Assembly: GCF_026314945.1 (NCBI RefSeq)
Contig: NZ_CP111121.1
Location: forward strand, 4,464,001 to 4,528,000
From: Chryseobacterium fluminis
GTDB lineage: Bacteria; Bacteroidota; Bacteroidia; Flavobacteriales; Weeksellaceae
Reading direction: 5' to 3'
DNA: 64,000 nucleotides
Below are positions 1 through 9,493 of the stretch, piece after piece. The notes under the pieces were generated by a model that did no database searches, was not told where the DNA came from, and saw only the letters and a list, made by a program, of their open reading frames with translations. Both the position numbers and the translations under genes were made by a program. The number at the start of each line of letters is the position of its first letter. Positions within the stretch are counted from its first letter, which is position 1.

Positions 1-2
1 AT

Positions 3-455
3 GAAAGTTTCCTACTTCCCATGCCGGTTCTGTTAAGCCTTCCGACAGGGATTTTCGGATCTTATATCGCACTGGTCCTGGCCGGCCTGGATAATAACAT
101 TTATGCCCAGGTAGCCCTGGTCATGCTGATCGGGCTTCTCGCCAAAAATGCGATTTTGATTGTAGAATTCGCGGTCGCAAGGCATAAAGAAGGAGATGAT
201 ATTGTGCCGGCAGCGATCGAAGGCGCAAAGCAGCGTCTCCGTCCTATTCTGATGACCTCCTTTGCCTTTGTGGCAGGGCTGATACCGCTGTGTATTGCTT
301 CCGGTGCCGGTGCCATAGGAAACCGTTCGATCGGTACAGCGGCTGCCGGAGGAATGTTGATCGGAACCGTCTTCGGATTGGTGATCATTCCAGGACTGTA
401 CATATTTTTTGCGAAATTTGAAAATAAAAAGAAGGATGAAAAAATTAAATCATAA
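3..455 (+). CDS. RND efflux permease, C-terminal fragment (HAE1/AcrB type)
   Basis: This is the tail of an inner-membrane drug/proton antiporter of the RND superfamily; the open frame enters from the left window edge, so no start is visible. About 150 residues remain. They hold the last transmembrane helices, including the segment with LIGLLAKNAILIVEFA (the conserved GL..KNAILIVE region of HAE1 pumps), RPILMTSFAFVAGLIP, and a Gly/Ala-rich final helix ending in a Lys-rich cytoplasmic tail. The outer-membrane channel gene starts 20 bases before this stop, so the two are translationally coupled in the usual permease-then-channel order. The adaptor subunit would lie to the left of the window. Substrate cannot be told from this part. 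Confidence 0.93.
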   Translation, partial: ESFLLPMPVLLSLPTGIFGSYIALVLAGLDNNIYAQVALVMLIGLLAKNAILIVEFAVARHKEGDDIVPAAIEGAKQRLRPILMTSFAFVAGLIPLCIASGAGAIGNRSIGTAAAGGMLIGTVFGLVIIPGLYIFFAKFENKKKDEKIKS

Positions 456-1881
456 AAGTATAGGGTATGGAACGGCATTTCTGGTTATGGCATCATGTGC
501 AGCACCCAAAGTCGCCGGGCTCAGAAAAGCAAGAGAACTGCCCGGTGAAATCGTCAGTACACATCAGGGCTCTGTCGTGTTTCAGGAGATCAATTTAAAG
601 GCCTATTTTACCGATCAGCATTTGCTGGAGCTTTTCGATAAAGTAGTACAGGCCAACCCTGATTTCCAGATTGCCCGGCAGCGGGTGGAAATTGCCAACA
701 GCTTTCTGCAGCGTTCAAAAATGGACCTGCTTCCGTCCCTGGAAATCGGAGCTTCTGCTTCGGGGGACCGGTACGGAAAGTATACCATGGAAGGCGTCGG
801 AAATTATGATACTAATCTTTCCCCGAATATTACGGAAGATCAGAAAATAAACCGTGATTTTACGCCCAATTACTGGCTGGGTGCAAGAAGCAGCTGGGAA
901 ATCGATGCCTGGGGAAAGCTGAAGAATAAAAAGCTGGCTGCCCAGAAAAAGTACCTCGCATCGGCAGAAGGACTGCGGTTATTGCAGGTGGAGCTGTTCA
1001 CCGATATTGCGAATTTATATTACCAGCTGGTAGCGCTTGACAACCGGTTGGCCATTTATGAAAAAAATTACAGCCTGCAGCAGAGAGCTTTTGAAATTGT
1101 CCTTGCGCAGCGGGAAGTGGGAAAAGCAACAGAACTGGCCGTTCAGCAGTTTAAGGCTCAGAATAACAACTGGCTGGCAGAGATTGAACATATTAAAGTT
1201 GAGATTGTTACCGTAGAACAGGCGATGACTACCTTAACCGGAAGCTATGGCGGAGAAATCAGGCGGGGAAGTGTTTTAATGCCAACGAATATGGAAATTC
1301 TGAACAAAAACATCAATGTAGAAGCCGTCATCCATTCCAGACCGGATGTCGCATCCAACTATTATGTCCTGGAATCTTCCCAGGCAGACGCAAAAGCGGC
1401 AAAGGCAGCCTTTTATCCCAGGATCGATCTGGGGGCAGGTTTTGGACTGAATGCTTTTTCTGCAGGCACATTTTTCAATCCTGCTTCTCTGGCCGGACAG
1501 CTTTTGGGAGGTTTGATGGTTCCGGTTTTCAATAAAGGCCAGTTGAAACATGAATTCAATGTCGCTACCAGCGAGCAGGAAATTGCATTTTTAAATTATC
1601 AGAAGAGCGTGACCACAGCCTTTAATGAACTGCAGTCTATTTTAAAACAGACCCGGATTTATGAAAAGGTTTTAAAATTAAAAGCAGAAGAAGTCGGTTT
1701 CCTGGATCGGGGCGTTGAGGTCTCCAATGATCTGTATGTTACAGGATATGCCAATTATTTCGAACTGATCAATTCCCAGAAAAGCAAGCTGCAGGCAGAG
1801 CTGGATCTGCTGCAGTTCAGACATCAGAACACCCGTAATAATGTTTTACTTTTTAAAGCATTAGGCGGAAAATTAAATTAA
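436..1881 (+). CDS. Outer-membrane efflux lipoprotein (TolC/OprM/NodT family)
   Basis: Outer-membrane factor that would pair with the upstream RND pump to form a tripartite exporter. The start at 436 is preferred over an in-frame ATG at 409 because it gives a clean lipoprotein signal: KK at the N terminus, a hydrophobic stretch, then LVMASC as lipobox with Cys around residue 17. The rest (about 480 residues) is the repeated OEP architecture of two long alpha-helical segments, seen in stretches such as VVQANPDFQIARQRVE and SRPDVASNYYVLESSQ, the latter matching the R-P-D-V signature of NodT-type channels. It overlaps the permease stop by 20 bases and is followed at once by a strong terminator, so it ends the operon. 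Confidence 0.93.
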   Translation: MKKLNHKSIGYGTAFLVMASCAAPKVAGLRKARELPGEIVSTHQGSVVFQEINLKAYFTDQHLLELFDKVVQANPDFQIARQRVEIANSFLQRSKMDLLPSLEIGASASGDRYGKYTMEGVGNYDTNLSPNITEDQKINRDFTPNYWLGARSSWEIDAWGKLKNKKLAAQKKYLASAEGLRLLQVELFTDIANLYYQLVALDNRLAIYEKNYSLQQRAFEIVLAQREVGKATELAVQQFKAQNNNWLAEIEHIKVEIVTVEQAMTTLTGSYGGEIRRGSVLMPTNMEILNKNINVEAVIHSRPDVASNYYVLESSQADAKAAKAAFYPRIDLGAGFGLNAFSAGTFFNPASLAGQLLGGLMVPVFNKGQLKHEFNVATSEQEIAFLNYQKSVTTAFNELQSILKQTRIYEKVLKLKAEEVGFLDRGVEVSNDLYVTGYANYFELINSQKSKLQAELDLLQFRHQNTRNNVLLFKALGGKLN

Positions 1882-1887
1882 TTTTCA

Positions 1888-1917
1888 GTCCCGGATCAGA
1901 TATGATCCGGGATTTTT
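1888..1917 (+). terminator. Rho-independent terminator of the efflux operon
   Basis: Perfect 9-bp stem CCCGGATCA / TGATCCGGG with a GATA loop, followed by ATTTTT, 9 bases after the channel stop codon. Confidence 0.85.
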
Positions 1918-2001
1918 CATGGAAATTTATAAGGTAATATCCCATGATTCTCACCGACTTTTGTTAATTTCGGTGATTATTTACATTCAAACATAAATTT
2001 T

Positions 2002-2424
2002 ATGCTGCAAAGATGTTCGGTGGTGGTGTGTTTCGTTTTCCTGATGCTTGGATCTTTTGTCAATGCGCAGGAAATACCGTGTATTACAAGCGCAACCTAT
2101 TATGCATTCAGTGGAGGAAAAGGTTTTCCGCTTAAATATGATATTCATGACGGGTTTATTGAAGTAAAGGAGATGAGGAAAGACAAAGATGAATTACTCA
2201 ATACCTATAAAATAGCAAAAGTCGTGAAATGCAATTTCAGAAATCCTGCGAACTCCAATCTGATTTTTAAGATCAATTCTTATGATCAGGTGAGTGATAG
2301 TTATGGCGACAAAGAATCTGAGATTGAAATCAATATCATGGAAGGAAAAGGGAAAATTTTTGTCCGCCAGCCCGGCCTGCCTGAAATGGCTAATCGCGCT
2401 ACTGCTACAGCTCCCAGAAGATAA
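2002..2424 (+). CDS. Small secreted protein of unknown function
   Basis: A 140-residue protein that I do not recognise. It starts with a typical Sec signal peptide (hydrophobic core VVVCFVFLMLGSFV, cleavage expected after VNA before QEI). The mature part is about 118 residues, hydrophilic, with two Cys (in IPCITS and VVKCNF) that could form a disulfide, and a basic C-terminal end (ATAPRR). It stands alone: a terminator lies before it and a hairpin after it. The ATG at 2002 is the only start that leaves an intact signal peptide. Located between the efflux operon and the oppositely oriented defence block. Confidence 0.7.
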   Translation: MLQRCSVVVCFVFLMLGSFVNAQEIPCITSATYYAFSGGKGFPLKYDIHDGFIEVKEMRKDKDELLNTYKIAKVVKCNFRNPANSNLIFKINSYDQVSDSYGDKESEIEINIMEGKGKIFVRQPGLPEMANRATATAPRR

Positions 2425-2803
2425 GGGAACAGTTTTCACATGAGATCCGGGAGTCTCATTTTAGAGTTTTATGGAAAAGTCAATCAGTTAAAAATAATGG
2501 ATGAAACGATATTTCTGACCGGTAGGCACATCATTAATACTAAAGCCTCGTTCCTGCTATTTAAGATCATTGAGATAAACTTCCCTATTTGGTAAACAAA
2601 TACATCAAAAATATTCCTCAGAATTTATCAAATTGAAAAATTGATATAAAAGCAGAATTTATAAGGTCCACTTAACTTCAGTCATTTGAATAATTACTTT
2701 AAAATATTCCGATTTTTATTCAGTAATACATTAATATCAACTTTAAAGTCATTTACAGGCGATTGAAAAGAAATATCAGTTAATCTACAAATATCTGCTA
2801 CTA
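2425..2803. other. 379-bp non-coding gap at the 3' edge of the defence block
   Basis: Apart from the hairpin at 2440-2470 I see no gene, RNA or repeat here. The sequence is A+T-rich and separates the core-like secreted protein gene from the last gene of the Wadjet operon. I looked for a copy of the tRNA-Leu 3' end (as an attachment-site repeat) and did not find one. Confidence 0.6.
2440..2470 (+). terminator. Possible terminator hairpin
   Basis: Short inverted repeat ATGAGA / TCTCAT with a TCCGGGAG loop followed by a T-rich stretch, 15 bases after the stop of the small secreted protein. The stem is only 6 bp, so this is tentative. Confidence 0.4.
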
Positions 2804-3964
2804 TTAAATATTGGTCTTCAAACACTTATCAACATACATCTGCGGAATTTTCTCCTGTTCCAGCCTGTTTTTCTCCAAAGTCTTTAAATATTGGAAAAGA
2901 TCGTTTTCTTCTTTGGTCAAGAGGTTTAGATTTTGGGATTTATTTCTTGCTCCACTTACTGCATAGCTTTGAAAAGTTTCAAAAGTCGTCCGGTTCATCA
3001 TGATGCTTTGGGCATGCGGATGGTATGACCGTAGCTGATGCAGAATCTGGAAGCCATGTTCGTCAATATCGCCCCAGTACAGGATTTTTTTGTCTGATAG
3101 CCAAACCGCATTTTTGAGATAGGAAATATTAAAGCCACCTCCACTCCAGATGGCGACAGTAGATTTTAATAGCGGTAAGGTTAGAAAATTCATTTTGTTC
3201 TCAGCGATCAGGATATTTTCCACAGGAAGTTCAAGCGTTTCAAAATCGGAGAGTGGAATACTGATGTCCCTGAATTTAAAATCCGGATTTGGGTTTTCAT
3301 CCAGAAAGCGGAGCCTGATCAACGGCTCATCGTACCGCAAAAAGAAACGCTCGGCGAAACGTTTTTGTTGAGGTGATCGCACATGATCCGGAATCAGGAA
3401 ATCGAGTAAGGATTGAATCAGTGTATTGTTTTCTTCAATAAATTTGGTGTGGATCTCGATAGGTAGCTGCCGCAGGTAAAGGTTGGGGCGGGGCGTCTGT
3501 ATAAAATAGAGGCAAACCTTCAGCACATCTTCCCAATCGATATGGTGATCCGTTAGCCATAAACAATGCTGTAAAGTCCAGTCTTTTAATACAGGAATGA
3601 TGCTAATGACCTGTTCATAATGCTTCAGAAAGACGGTCCAATCTTTTTGATATTTCGTAAAATAAAGGTAGTCTTCAATACTTTCAAAAATAATGGTATC
3701 CGGCAAATCATGGCTGCCTGTCCGCCTGAAATTCCGGCCGGCGGTCTGCACGAGGTAGCCTTTAACGGTTTGGTTTTTAGAATAACGATACAGTTCTTCT
3801 ATTTCCTTTTGAAGGATTTCAAACCGTTCCGTGATGTGACCCGATTTTACTTTTCCGATACGGTCTATTATTTTCGGAAAAAAGACTTCTTGCTGGATAT
3901 GGCTTTGCAGCAGAGGCTTCCACCATTTTAATGCCTGTTTTTTAATTTCTGCCGGACTAATCAT
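2804..3964 (-). CDS. jetD: Wadjet defence protein JetD (Toprim nuclease subunit)
   Basis: JetD is the DNA-cleaving subunit of Wadjet, which linearises circular plasmids after loop extrusion by JetABC. This 386-residue copy has the normal length. The N-terminal half fits the DUF3322 region (KKQALKWWKPLLQ, then TAGRNFRRTG); the C-terminal part is the Toprim-like DUF2220 domain. There I see the acidic residue in ILIAENKMNF and the DxD element in LYWGDIDEHGFQIL, the metal-binding residues expected for cleavage. It is the last gene of the operon: its ATG overlaps the jetC stop in a 4-base ATGA junction, indicating coupled translation. No truncation or frameshift is visible, so the enzyme should be active. 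Order A-B-C-D and the partner genes make the call secure. Confidence 0.95.
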   Translation of the reverse strand: MISPAEIKKQALKWWKPLLQSHIQQEVFFPKIIDRIGKVKSGHITERFEILQKEIEELYRYSKNQTVKGYLVQTAGRNFRRTGSHDLPDTIIFESIEDYLYFTKYQKDWTVFLKHYEQVISIIPVLKDWTLQHCLWLTDHHIDWEDVLKVCLYFIQTPRPNLYLRQLPIEIHTKFIEENNTLIQSLLDFLIPDHVRSPQQKRFAERFFLRYDEPLIRLRFLDENPNPDFKFRDISIPLSDFETLELPVENILIAENKMNFLTLPLLKSTVAIWSGGGFNISYLKNAVWLSDKKILYWGDIDEHGFQILHQLRSYHPHAQSIMMNRTTFETFQSYAVSGARNKSQNLNLLTKEENDLFQYLKTLEKNRLEQEKIPQMYVDKCLKTNI

Positions 3965-6900
3965 GCATCAGGGGTATTGGGAAAGATTCCGTTATGTTTA
4001 TCGCGTTCGATTTCATATTCTTCTTTGGTAAAATTACTGACCTGCGAATTGTTGCCTTCCCGGTTACTCACAAAATGAAAGGAGCTGACATGGCCTTCAA
4101 TGACATGGATTTTTTGCAATGGCGTCACAATCAACAGTTGGAGATTCAGTTTTTTAAACAATTCCAGTCCGTAGCGGGTACTTTCATCGCTGCCTCTGCC
4201 GAAGGCTTCATCAATCACTACGAAACGGAAACTTTTACTCTTGCGCTCTCCGAACTGCAAACCAAACTGATAGGCCAAAGCACTGGCCAGAATGGTGTAG
4301 GCGAGTTTCTCCTTTTGTCCACCGCTTTTTCCGCCAGAACCTTCATAAAACTCTTTTTCTGTTTCATCAGAGCGGTAACGTTCACTGGCGTTAAACTCAA
4401 ACCACTGGCGTACATCGGTAACAGTTGAAGTCCATTCGCGGTCTGCATTTTCCATACTGGCAAAACGGTCTAAGATCCTTTTTACCTGTTCGTATTTCTC
4501 TTCCGTATACAGGTCATTATGGCTGCTGAAGGAATGGATATAGCATTTTTTCAATTCCTCCCTGAAAAGCCGTACTTCTTTATTCGGGGTGGCATCCATT
4601 AAAATGGTGATATAGGTATCCTGCACGGCATTATACACAATCTTCGAAAGATGGTCGTTAATGGTCCTGATTTTCTGTTTGATGTCTTTTTCGTGTTTCT
4701 GCAGCTGGCTGTCGAATACAGCAATGCTGTTGATCACGTTTTTATTCAGCTCTTCCTTGAAGCGCTCTTCGTGCCGTTTTAAGTCTTCAGACTCCAGTTG
4801 TCTGAATTTTTTGATATATTCGGCACGGGCATCGATGCTGTCGGTAACTTCACTGTATTCGGCACGGGAATGTTCCTTGATTTCCCGCATCTTTTTCTCA
4901 ATGTGGGTTCTATGACCAGCCTGACGTCCACGAAGCCTTTTCAATTCGCCGTTTTCACCCTGAAATTGTTTGCGGAATTCTTCCTGCCTTTGCTCAATGC
5001 CACGTAGATTGATTTTTATTTCCCTGAGTTTCTCGTCGATCATCGGATACCATTTTTCTTTCAGGTGGGGCACTAATTGTTCCTTTTGCTGTATGGCCTG
5101 GTGTTGTTGATCCTGATAGTTTTGAATTTTCGTATTTAACCCGCCGATGTTTTGAGATAGTTGTTTCTCTTTCGCTTTTCCATCTTTAATCTGCTGGTCT
5201 ACTTCACTTTTATTGCGTTCCAATTGGGCAAGTTTATCACTGTTATTCAGTAATTGATCACGTTCCTGTTCCAATTCATAGATTTTGGCAACGTGGTATT
5301 GCCAGTTGATGCGGGAAAAGTCTTTCACGTAAAGTAAAAGTCCCAACAGTTGCTTCTGTTCGCTGTTCTGTTTCTCTTTTTCTTCAATATCCTTTAGTCT
5401 GGATTTTAGCTCATAAATATTTCGCTCCAGCTGATCTACCGAATTTTCCAGTGCTTTTATTTTCTCAGCATTGCTCCAGCCCAATACATAATTACGCCGG
5501 TCGTCAATCCGTTTGCGGTCGTCTTTAGTATGGCGGATGCGGCCGCTCTTGATCAGACCTTGCCGTGTGATACCAAAAGGAACATGCTGTAAACCATCGA
5601 CATCGGTACAAATATAATCGCCGAAGCTGCGTTGCAGGTAATTTTCCAGCCAATCATAAAAAGGTGTTTCAGGTTTGATGTCTATTTTATAAGCAATGCT
5701 GTCTTCATCCAATTCTTTTAGAAGTCGAGTGTTAGCATTCAGATCCGCTTCCAAATAGGTCAGTTTGATGCCCCTTCCGTCGGCACCCTTCAATGGATTG
5801 CTGTTAACATAATGGCTGACACTCCGGTAATGCTTTCCGGGAACGAGTAAGCTGATGCCTGCATCACGGAGCAGTTTTTCGATTGCGCCTTCCCATTCGG
5901 TTTGCTGTTCATTCACTTTCAGTAATTCCCCGGCGAAAGGCAAATCTTCCTCGTCAATTCGCAAATCGGCACAAAGTTGTGACCGAAAGGCAATCAGCCA
6001 GGCCGGAATCTGGGTTTTACGTTCTTTGAGTGATTGCAGTTCTTTTCGCTCTGCCTGATATACCCCTTCCTGTTTACGCAGTTCACTAATCTCGTTATCC
6101 CGTTGTTCCCGAAGTTTTTCTTCTATCTGACCACATTTCTCCATTGATTCGTTAGCCCGCTTGATGTTATTCTGAAAATCACTTTCCTGCTTTATACTTG
6201 CCAACCTGGTCTTCAAGGCGAGACGCTCATAATCATCGAATTCCTTTTGCTTGACTTCTTTGTCTTGCTCATGCCGTTTCATCTCTCCGGCAATTTGTTC
6301 GATCCGTGTTCCGCCGTTGCTCGCAATGTCCTGTATAATCGTTTGCCGGCGTTCTTCCCAGGCTTCTATTTCCTGGGTAATGGTATGCAGCTGTTGTGTT
6401 GTTTTTTCCAGTTCCTGACCCGCATCTATGATGGCCTGTTCCAGCAGTTCCCATTTCTTTTCTGCAAACCAGACGGGCATCACTTCCAGCATGGCTTCGA
6501 TGTCCTCAATTTCACGGGTAACCTTTTCATAGGTTTCACTGGCTTCTGCTAAGGGCTTCAGGATCTGGTATTGTTCCCGGGTATGTACCACCGCAGCGTG
6601 GGCTTTATTGAGGTCATCAAAACGTTTCAGTAAGGCATCAATCTGTTCTTTGACATCAGTTTTTTCCAGCATCTGTTCGCGGACAAAATCGGTCAGGCTG
6701 CTGACAGATTTCATGGAAACGGTCTGGTAAAACAGGTCAATGGCTTTATCGCTGTTCATTCCGAAAAGCCTGCGAAACTGCTCGCTGTATTGCGAAAAAT
6801 TATCGTTGAACAATTGTACTCCCGGCGTATTGCGCAGGCTCTTCCGCAGCTCATTGATATCGCTGAAATGCTGAAAATGGTCTTTAATGGTTAAAGGAAT

Positions 6901-7365
6901 TGTTCCGATGATGAGCAGTTTTTCTACTTTTCCCTCTTTGCCGATCCAGAAAAACTGGGCCAGGCAAATGTGTTCGTTATAGCCCTGGTTGTAAAAGTTT
7001 CCGATAATAACGGTATAGGTATGATCATCTGGACGGAGGTAGACCTTCTTTGCGGTTTTAGTGATTTCTTCCTTTTCTTTTTTAAATTCTCCTCTCACGT
7101 AACTCAGCAGGTTACGCTCTTTCCCTTCGGCACCGGCGGCTTTATTGAAGATGATCTTATGATGAGGCACAAGCAGGCAGGTCAGGGCATCCACGAGCGT
7201 AGATTTTCCTGAACCGATATCGCCTGTCAGCAGGGCATTTTGTCCGTTAGGCTGGATCTGCCAGCGCACCTGGTTAAAGGTCCCCCAGTTGAGCACTTCC
7301 AGGTATTGAAGCCGGTAGCCGGCCAGGTTGAGGTCTTCCGGGTGGGTCTCAAATAGTTCTTCCAT
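3961..7365 (-). CDS. jetC: Wadjet defence protein JetC (SMC/MukB-like ATPase)
   Basis: This 1134-residue protein is the motor of the Wadjet complex, an SMC-type ATPase that extrudes DNA. Walker A is GDIGSGKST at about residues 48-56, preceded by the typical SMC opening (RLQYLEVLNWGTF). A long coiled coil with many Glu/Lys/Gln residues spans roughly residues 280-940, broken near the middle by a less coiled region (around LLRDAGISLLVPG to FGITRQGLIKSG) that would be the hinge or MukB-like dimerisation zone. Near the C terminus the ABC signature (GGKSGGQKEKLAY) and Walker B (FVVIDEAFGRG) are intact. Gap to jetB is 8 bases; the stop overlaps the jetD start. Family: JetC/MksB, COG4913. Confidence 0.96.
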   Translation of the reverse strand: MEELFETHPEDLNLAGYRLQYLEVLNWGTFNQVRWQIQPNGQNALLTGDIGSGKSTLVDALTCLLVPHHKIIFNKAAGAEGKERNLLSYVRGEFKKEKEEITKTAKKVYLRPDDHTYTVIIGNFYNQGYNEHICLAQFFWIGKEGKVEKLLIIGTIPLTIKDHFQHFSDINELRKSLRNTPGVQLFNDNFSQYSEQFRRLFGMNSDKAIDLFYQTVSMKSVSSLTDFVREQMLEKTDVKEQIDALLKRFDDLNKAHAAVVHTREQYQILKPLAEASETYEKVTREIEDIEAMLEVMPVWFAEKKWELLEQAIIDAGQELEKTTQQLHTITQEIEAWEERRQTIIQDIASNGGTRIEQIAGEMKRHEQDKEVKQKEFDDYERLALKTRLASIKQESDFQNNIKRANESMEKCGQIEEKLREQRDNEISELRKQEGVYQAERKELQSLKERKTQIPAWLIAFRSQLCADLRIDEEDLPFAGELLKVNEQQTEWEGAIEKLLRDAGISLLVPGKHYRSVSHYVNSNPLKGADGRGIKLTYLEADLNANTRLLKELDEDSIAYKIDIKPETPFYDWLENYLQRSFGDYICTDVDGLQHVPFGITRQGLIKSGRIRHTKDDRKRIDDRRNYVLGWSNAEKIKALENSVDQLERNIYELKSRLKDIEEKEKQNSEQKQLLGLLLYVKDFSRINWQYHVAKIYELEQERDQLLNNSDKLAQLERNKSEVDQQIKDGKAKEKQLSQNIGGLNTKIQNYQDQQHQAIQQKEQLVPHLKEKWYPMIDEKLREIKINLRGIEQRQEEFRKQFQGENGELKRLRGRQAGHRTHIEKKMREIKEHSRAEYSEVTDSIDARAEYIKKFRQLESEDLKRHEERFKEELNKNVINSIAVFDSQLQKHEKDIKQKIRTINDHLSKIVYNAVQDTYITILMDATPNKEVRLFREELKKCYIHSFSSHNDLYTEEKYEQVKRILDRFASMENADREWTSTVTDVRQWFEFNASERYRSDETEKEFYEGSGGKSGGQKEKLAYTILASALAYQFGLQFGERKSKSFRFVVIDEAFGRGSDESTRYGLELFKKLNLQLLIVTPLQKIHVIEGHVSSFHFVSNREGNNSQVSNFTKEEYEIERDKHNGIFPNTPDA

Positions 7366-7373
7366 AAATGAGT

Positions 7374-7943
7374 TTATTGTTTCGATTGGTTTTCAGCAGC
7401 ATAGTTCCTGAACTTCTGCAGGGTTTCATCAATCACATCGGCATTCACAAAACCTTTGATGATCCGGTGTATTTCGTAGTTTTTTTCATGGTCTTCCAGT
7501 TTTCTGAGGAATCCGATGTCGCGTACGCGGTTGATGGCGGTGTTAATCTTTTCCTGTTGTTTGGCTTCATCATTCACATTGGGCAAGAATACTTTCACCC
7601 GGTTGATGATTTCCTGATCGCTGATGATGGAACGTACTGAGCCACCCTGAGCATCGTGTTCGAGTAAAAATTTTCTCAGGACGATACAGACTAAAGAAGT
7701 CATGAAATTGAGCGACCGTTTTTCAGCTATTCTCGGCAAAGGTCTTTCGTCGTCTTCCCATTCCTTCTGGCGCAGAAAGGCGTAGCCTTCGCTCTTATCC
7801 AGAAAGAGTTCCAGCCCGATCGGGATAAAATATTTTTTGACATCGGGTTCGTACTGCAGCAGGTTTTCCCAGGTTTCTTTCTGGTGGCTGTATACGATTC
7901 CTTTCAATAAGGCAATGAGGCTTACAGAGTAGTGGTATTCCAT
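7374..7943 (-). CDS. jetB: Wadjet defence protein JetB (MukE-like, DUF4194)
   Basis: JetB is the KITE/MukE-like accessory subunit that bridges the JetA kleisin and the JetC ATPase. The protein has 189 residues, a normal size. It looks like a compact winged-helix protein: helical N terminus (SVSLIALLKGIVYSHQKETW), a central basic/acidic region, then the segment DEAKQQEKINTAINRVRDIGFLRKL, which is the recognisable winged-helix core of DUF4194. Its ATG lies 3 bases after the jetA stop and its stop 8 bases before jetC, so the three are read as a unit. Identification rests as much on position between a kleisin-like and an SMC-like gene as on its own sequence. Confidence 0.92.
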   Translation of the reverse strand: MEYHYSVSLIALLKGIVYSHQKETWENLLQYEPDVKKYFIPIGLELFLDKSEGYAFLRQKEWEDDERPLPRIAEKRSLNFMTSLVCIVLRKFLLEHDAQGGSVRSIISDQEIINRVKVFLPNVNDEAKQQEKINTAINRVRDIGFLRKLEDHEKNYEIHRIIKGFVNADVIDETLQKFRNYAAENQSKQ

Positions 7944-7946
7944 TTT

Positions 7947-9371
7947 TTATCGGTTAAATATGATGATCGGGGTTTGCATGCGATAGGTTTTTCCGGTGGA
8001 TTTGTTTTCGATGAGGTGATATTCGAATTGATCACGGTTGACGAAATGTTTGCCTTCGTTAGTCGCGATTTGCATATAGCCCAATATTTCAGCAACGCCT
8101 TTGGTGGGCTTGTAATGATGGAGCAACTCGGAAAGCGCAACCTGTGAGCGGGTTTTCAAAAGGGTTTTCACATGGTTTCGCAAGATTTCCACATCCACAT
8201 AAAACTGTTCAAACAGAAGGTTGGTATCAGCCGTAGCCACTCCGTCGGCAATTTCGGTAGCAGCAAAGGCAACTTTAACCGGTGGGTTAAAAAGCGGCCG
8301 GTCCATGGTAAAGGAGGGTTTAAAAACCTCATCGATTTCCATCCAGGTAGCTTGCGGGTCAAGTGTTTCCTTATACTCCAGCAAAAGACTTTCCATTTCT
8401 TCAATACTTTGAAGGATATGGCGGCTTTCGGACAGGTTCTTTTGTTCCACAAATTTCCGCAGCTGCTCGATCAGGCCGTCGTTGCTCCGGTTTACTTTAT
8501 CCCCGGCATCCACCAGGTTGGTTTTGATACGGTCTACGGTCTGTTCTTTCTTGATTTCGACAATCGCCGGGATGGTATTGATCTTATCCAGCAAGTCTTC
8601 GAGTTCTTCCTGCATCTGCTCGCTCATCAGAAACTCCCAGAAAGCCTTAAAACTCTTGCCCTGATCGGTATTCCAGAGGAAATCCTGCTGCTGAAAAACA
8701 TTATCGAGCAGATCTGCTTTGGCAAGATTGCTTTTGATGATGGTCTGGCGGGTCTGGCTATCCAATTCTCTGAAATTTTCTTCGACCTGCCGGAAATCGG
8801 ATAACAAACGTTTCGCAGTTTCCTCGGCCAGAAAATAGTTTTCTTTCAGCTGGGTATCGGAAGGTTTCGCATAATTGCCCTGGCGGATCTGTTCGATTTC
8901 CTGATCAATTTTCCGGCGTTCTTCCTGCAACTGCCGGATGCGCTCATAGGGCCCGGAAGTGGTATTGACAATGCGTTGCAGCAGATCAAAAAACTGGATG
9001 AGCCGGCTGTGGGTGCCCACAAATTGTTGTTTATTGAGATCTTCGAGCCATTTTAACGCATTTTCCGTCGCCGGGGAAAGTTCATACATAGGTTCGTCGG
9101 CCCGCTCATAGTAACGACGCAGATAGCCTTGCTCCGCCCATTTCTGTAAATAATCTACCGGCGTTTTCTGGTAATCTTCAATACCCAGCCTTTGGAGAGA
9201 AAAGATATAATCGCCCAGGATGCTCTGCAATTCGGTTTGCAGGTACGAAATCCTGTCCTGCTGCTTGAAGACGAGGTGGAAAAAGCTCACCAGCAGCGGA
9301 AAGTGTTCAGCCCGCAGGAGCTGAAGGGTTTTGTCGTTTTTGTAGAGGGAGAGCGCTTTTTCGTAGTTCAT
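7947..9371 (-). CDS. jetA: Wadjet defence protein JetA (MukF-like kleisin, DUF3375)
   Basis: JetA is the kleisin subunit that closes the SMC ring of Wadjet. At 474 residues the length is usual for DUF3375. It opens with a helical winged-helix-like domain (KNDKTLQLLRAEHFPLLVSFFH), followed by YLQKWAEQGYLRRYYERADEPMYELSP, the typical DUF3375 stretch that senses the end of a wing, then a predominantly helical/coiled middle and a C-terminal domain ending in RMQTPIIIFNR. It heads the jet genes. A 122-bp space separates it from gajB upstream; I could not find a convincing TAnnTTTG box in this space, so either it has its own weak promoter or it is read through from the genes above. Confidence 0.94.
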   Translation of the reverse strand: MNYEKALSLYKNDKTLQLLRAEHFPLLVSFFHLVFKQQDRISYLQTELQSILGDYIFSLQRLGIEDYQKTPVDYLQKWAEQGYLRRYYERADEPMYELSPATENALKWLEDLNKQQFVGTHSRLIQFFDLLQRIVNTTSGPYERIRQLQEERRKIDQEIEQIRQGNYAKPSDTQLKENYFLAEETAKRLLSDFRQVEENFRELDSQTRQTIIKSNLAKADLLDNVFQQQDFLWNTDQGKSFKAFWEFLMSEQMQEELEDLLDKINTIPAIVEIKKEQTVDRIKTNLVDAGDKVNRSNDGLIEQLRKFVEQKNLSESRHILQSIEEMESLLLEYKETLDPQATWMEIDEVFKPSFTMDRPLFNPPVKVAFAATEIADGVATADTNLLFEQFYVDVEILRNHVKTLLKTRSQVALSELLHHYKPTKGVAEILGYMQIATNEGKHFVNRDQFEYHLIENKSTGKTYRMQTPIIIFNR

Positions 9372-9493
9372 TTTTGGTAAGAATTCGGGGAGTTGTTGGA
9401 ATTATTTTTTAGGATTAGACAAAAAATTGAACGGTTTCTTTTAATCTGATGGAGCGTTAATGATTGGTGATTACATGATAAATAAAAATTTAA

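Noticed and set aside
409..435. Longer start (409) for the outer-membrane channel
   Set aside because: It would place nine extra charged residues before the lipoprotein signal; ATG at 436 has AGAAGG just before it and gives a proper lipobox distance.
2425..2803. Attachment-site copy of the tRNA-Leu 3' end
   Set aside because: No stretch similar to the tRNA 3' end (GGTTCGATCCCGGTCC or its complement) is present here, so integrase-type island ends are not shown.
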